A DNA stretch of 64,000 nt from CAVQBP01 sp963740945 (lineage in GTDB: Bacteria > Bacteroidota > Ignavibacteria > Ignavibacteriales > Ignavibacteriaceae): assembly GCA_963740945.1 (NCBI GenBank), contig CAVUGE010000022.1, forward strand, positions 34,824 through 98,823. The letters are read 5' to 3'. The notes beneath the pieces were generated by a model. That model saw only the letters and a list, made by a program, of their open reading frames with translations, was not told where the DNA came from and ran no database searches. The translations under genes were made by a program, and so were the position numbers. This document shows, piece after piece, positions 61,601-64,000 of this stretch (positions are counted from its first letter, which is position 1; every line of letters starts with the position of its first letter).

Positions 61601-64000
61601 ATATTTTCAAACGTTTTGCCAAAGTATTCGAGCAAACATACACCCGCTTTCTCGATTTGCAAAAATCAGAAGTACAGGCTAGAGAAGCAGAAATTCAATT
61701 GGCATTGGAAAGAGTCCGTGCCAGGACTATGGCGATGCAAAAAAGCGACGAGTTGGAACAGGTTGTTAAAGAATTAACCAGTCAATTCAAAATTCTCAGA
61801 ACAGAGACAGTTACTTGCTGGATTTCACTTGTAAATGTAAAAGAGAATACGCTGGAAATTTGGAATAATACCGGGCAAAGCAATCTAAAATCAAACTACA
61901 CCGTTAACGGGAAAGATTATTTTACTTTTCAGGCTGATATAGATGCTTTCAAAAACAATGAGCCTTATCGTCAATTCTCACTCGAAAAGGAAGTCGCTCA
62001 AAAAGTATTAAAGGAGCAATTACAGTTTGAATTGGAATATATCCCGGAAGATTCCTCGGATTATCACCTGCTTCAATGCCGCCATCTGTTTGGTTTTATG
62101 GGTTATACCTCCTGGAGTAAAGCAGATGACGAACTATTCTACTTACTCCAACGATTTTGCAAAGTTTTCGAACAAACCTACACCCGCTTCCTTGATCTCC
62201 AAAATGCCGAAGAGCAGGCAAGAGAAGCACAGGTAGAAGCTGCATTGGAAAGAGTGCGGAGCAGAACAATGGCGATGCACAAGACAGATGAACTGCAAGA
62301 GGTGGTGCGGGTAGTAGCCGAAGAGTTGAAGAACACAGGTGTCATTCTTGATACGTGGGGAGCAGTTATCTGTACATATTCCCAGGATTCCAAAGACGTG
62401 ATACACTGGACTGCAACCGAAGATCCTGCTCATCCATCTGTTTCTTATTTGCTACCCTATTTCAAGGATGAATTATTCGATGAAGCATGGGCATCTAAAA
62501 ACAGGGAGGACGATTATTTTGCAAAAGTCTTTTCGTATGATGTGAAAAATGCATTCTTCAACTATGCCTTTGAGCATTCCGATTACCGACAACTGCCCGA
62601 CGAATACAAAAAAATCATTTTAGAGAGTAAAAGTCATGGGCTTGCGTGGGCCTGGTCTAAAAACTCTGCCATTATGATTCCCTCCATCCAGGGGGATCTG
62701 CCTTCCGAAGAAGAAAAGGAAATCCTGATTCGTTTTGCCAAAGTTTTTGAGCAGTCCTTTATCCGCTTCCTCGATCTCCAAAAAGCAGAAGCGCAGGCAA
62801 GAGAAGCAAAGATCGAAGCATCATTGGAAAGAATTCGTGCAAAAGCAATGGCCATGCACAGCTCGGAGGATCTTGCAGCAACCATCGGCACATTTTATAA
62901 CGAATTGGAATCCTATAGTATCACACCAAGAAGATGTGGTGTTGGTTTGATAGATAATGAAACACATATTGCCGAAGTATCCACCACAAATACGATCGAA
63001 GGTGGAAATTCAATTGAAATTATCGGTAAAATAAAACTGCACGATCATCCGGTATTAGTAGGTGTATATGACAATTGGTTATTACAAAAAGAATATCATC
63101 CCATTTTGCGGGGTAATGAAATAAAAGAATATTATCAATTGCTAAGACCACAGGTTTCTTTTCCTGATTATCCGAATGATGTGGTTCAGTATGGTTACTT
63201 CTTCTTCTTTTCTGAAGGGGGTGTATACGCATGGACGGATAAAGAAATGTTGGAAGATGAATTAAACATTTACCGCAGGTTTACGACTGTACTTAGTCTT
63301 ACTTATAAACGTTATAAAGATCTGCAAAAAGCAGAAGCACAGGCACGCGAGGCAATCAAACAGGCATCATTGGACAGAATTCGTGGTGAAATTGCAAGCA
63401 TGCGTACTGCAGAAGATCTCAATCGCATTACTCCAATTATCTGGCGTGAATTAAAAACACTTGAAGTACCTTTTATCAGATGTGGAGTTTTCATTATTGA
63501 TGAAGACAAATCGGAAACAAAGGTTTATTTAACTACTCCCGACGGCAAATCACTTGGAGTATTGAATTTATCTTTCGGTGCGAATGAACTAACAAGAAAC
63601 ACAGTTGAGTATTGGCAAAAGAAAGAAGTATACAAAGAACACTGGACTAAAGAAGAGTTTATCAGCTGGACAAAATCAATGATGGAATTAGGACAAGTTC
63701 AAAACCCGGAAACATACCAGGGCTCTTCAACTCCACCTGAATCATTAAACCTGCATTTTGTCCCTTTTACCCAGGGAATGCTTTATGTAGGAGATACCAT
63801 TCCTCTCACAGATGAAAAACTTGAATTAGTAAAAACTTTAGCTGAAGCCTTTTCTATTGCTTATGCACGTTATGAAGATTTTAAGAATCTTGAGGATGCT
63901 AAAAACAAAATTGAAATAACTTTGAGTGAATTGAAATCCGCACAGGCACAATTAGTTCATGCAGAAAAAATGGCGTCTCTTGGCGAGCTTACTGCTGGCA
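58642..64000 (+). CDS. Giant cytoplasmic sensor histidine kinase with nine tandem sensory modules, 3' end cut by window
   Basis: The frame from ATG 58642 to the window end is open at every point sampled (1786 codons) and codes for no signal peptide. A ~75-aa coiled-coil head is followed by nine GAF-like modules of ~145-160 aa. Each is joined by a ~30-aa helical linker of the form AEAQAREAQIEAALERVRSR and TMAMQKSEEL. Linkers start near nt 58885, 59404, 59969, 60550, 61100, 61666, 62206, 62783 and 63334. Most modules end in FAKVFEQTYTRFLDLQ. Modules 4 and 5 resemble each other (GCAFNIY / GCGFNIF), as do 3 and 7 (LDTASIVI / LDTWGAVI). The end reads AEKMASLGELTAG, the start of a HisKA H-box; the histidine lies beyond 64000. 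It probably integrates signals with the adjacent FIST proteins. Confidence 0.88.
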   Translation, partial: MNKDLQYILDFIKNSEHLTEKEKADLTKTVRDADKELEITAFKLERTEKVKKTTAILLEETIEELEQKRKAVEAQNRELEIEASLERVRAQAMGMNKPDDILNICEILFKEFISLGFSELRNSMINIHNDEKKSFLNYDYSDEIGKSITPLNYNTHPVMEKQINQSRAANDAFSEAVYKGNDLEEWKEFRRKYGEKDDPRIKNINALYYYFYSIGNGTIGISTFNPINEEKLALLKKFRNVFSLSYQRYSDIVLAESQAREAQIELALERVRARTMGMQKSEELKEVIPLVYEQFVHLKINVDHTGFVVDYTPKGDWHFWIADKHEVPSKITHTYFDSVWANQFNRAKEEGLDFFATNLNFEEKNKFYQDLFELIPGVPEETLEFYFNCPGLAGSTILLDNVGLYIENFSGIPYTDEENAVLMRFGKVFQQTYTRFLDLKKAEAQAREAQIEAALEKVRSRSLAMHTSKDLELVITILLQQLEEVGILLDTASIVIPSKDKKTSVDWTASKKYKYSKGFIVPFMENGKPALSGEINRDIVTALKSGKEFTKSYSKKEKNKYYQNLFDKSGFSETPEGRKEFLLSLPGISVSTAGSKNSYIQIFSYSGEELSAADLAVLKRFAMVFEQCYIRFLDLQKAEAQAREAQIETALEKVRSRTMGMQHSDELADASFLLDSQVRALGIKTRGCAFNIYGDNESTEWFSSEMGTMPMYKTPRENIFLRYYEEGKKGKSIYIESFTGDACAAHYDYLCTLPVMGEALKEFKESGGSFPTQQIDHVTYFKYGYLLFITLEPVPDAHDIFLRFAKVFEQTYTRFLDLQKSEAQAREAQIEAELERVRARTMAMQKSEDMGNTASEMFKQIQSLGMVPWGCGFNIFDKDEKAVAQYMSLADGGISPPFRTPLTEDPFFINIYNARQSRDELLVWESKGESLAETYRYMFGLPGSREIFGDLENSGFEMPKFQITHCAYFSQGYLVFITYEHVPEAHDIFKRFAKVFEQTYTRFLDLQKSEVQAREAEIQLALERVRARTMAMQKSDELEQVVKELTSQFKILRTETVTCWISLVNVKENTLEIWNNTGQSNLKSNYTVNGKDYFTFQADIDAFKNNEPYRQFSLEKEVAQKVLKEQLQFELEYIPEDSSDYHLLQCRHLFGFMGYTSWSKADDELFYLLQRFCKVFEQTYTRFLDLQNAEEQAREAQVEAALERVRSRTMAMHKTDELQEVVRVVAEELKNTGVILDTWGAVICTYSQDSKDVIHWTATEDPAHPSVSYLLPYFKDELFDEAWASKNREDDYFAKVFSYDVKNAFFNYAFEHSDYRQLPDEYKKIILESKSHGLAWAWSKNSAIMIPSIQGDLPSEEEKEILIRFAKVFEQSFIRFLDLQKAEAQAREAKIEASLERIRAKAMAMHSSEDLAATIGTFYNELESYSITPRRCGVGLIDNETHIAEVSTTNTIEGGNSIEIIGKIKLHDHPVLVGVYDNWLLQKEYHPILRGNEIKEYYQLLRPQVSFPDYPNDVVQYGYFFFFSEGGVYAWTDKEMLEDELNIYRRFTTVLSLTYKRYKDLQKAEAQAREAIKQASLDRIRGEIASMRTAEDLNRITPIIWRELKTLEVPFIRCGVFIIDEDKSETKVYLTTPDGKSLGVLNLSFGANELTRNTVEYWQKKEVYKEHWTKEEFISWTKSMMELGQVQNPETYQGSSTPPESLNLHFVPFTQGMLYVGDTIPLTDEKLELVKTLAEAFSIAYARYEDFKNLEDAKNKIEITLSELKSAQAQLVHAEKMASLGELTAG

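Noticed and set aside
60658..63509. Many 60-105 codon ORFs on both strands inside the last 5 kb
   Set aside because: They are shadows of the single long kinase frame, which lacks a stop in the window; several recur because the linkers repeat.

Overview
The window looks like a chromosomal segment of a free-living, AT-rich member of the Bacteroidota/Ignavibacteriota (FCB) branch, with Ignavibacteria the best guess. The reasons are family content, not a marker gene: a short ~286-aa Bacteroidota-type housekeeping sigma factor (LKITK start, no region 1.1), an ECF sigma/FecR pair, a hybrid two-component sensor with N-terminal propeller and C-terminal AraC domain, a GWxTD-type protein, DUF6090 proteins, a YpdA-type bacillithiol disulfide reductase and many lipid- or Sec-exported proteins. 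No phage, integrase, transposase or CRISPR array was seen. Layout: 1-7.3 kb holds a truncated M3 peptidase, an exported alpha/beta hydrolase, a CDF metal exporter and a large exported Asp-box (sortilin-like) propeller. 7.4-10.6 kb is a repeat-rich patch with a DinB protein inside a direct duplication and a frameshifted two-domain aspartyl protease. 10.7-15.0 kb is a giant BadF/HgdC-type activase fused to HgdB-like domains. 15-20.3 kb contains a DUF2442 remnant and a minus-strand operon: seven-repeat propeller-metzincin, HEAT-repeat protein, S9 oligopeptidase. 21-28 kb carries Cdd1, GWxTD, M48, VOC and DinB genes. 28-31.7 kb is a heterodimeric ABC exporter. 32-38 kb has a GH9 glycosidase followed by ECF sigma, FecR, a TonB-C lipoprotein and an STN-TonB-C protein. 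38-45.8 kb has the SigA-type sigma factor, two paralogous NarL-type regulators flanking a B12-radical SAM protein, rubrerythrin, a STAS-like protein, a HAD phosphatase, YpdA and tRNA-Ser. 46-50 kb is a hybrid sensor kinase broken by two apparent one-base deletions. 50-58.4 kb is an accessory cluster of small exported NTF2-like and ferredoxin-like proteins, DUF6090 proteins and FIST sensor proteins, with at least four gene remnants. 58.6 kb to the end is one uninterrupted reading frame for a sensor kinase with nine tandem sensory modules, cut by the window edge just before its expected phospho-acceptor histidine. Two repeat systems thread through the window. The first is a 97-98 bp element with 15-bp odd-palindrome ends (AAAGATGACATCTTT type), present five times. 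The second is a looser 200-250 bp intergenic family with degenerate inverted ends and a TAATATCACACC core. The strongest candidates for something new are the FIST/DUF6090/multi-module kinase locus (53.4-64 kb), the sigma-FecR-TonB/STN operon without a transporter, and the leaderless propeller-metzincin operon. Four apparent one-base indels, most of them at short homopolymers, mean base-level assembly errors must be excluded before any gene here is called decayed.
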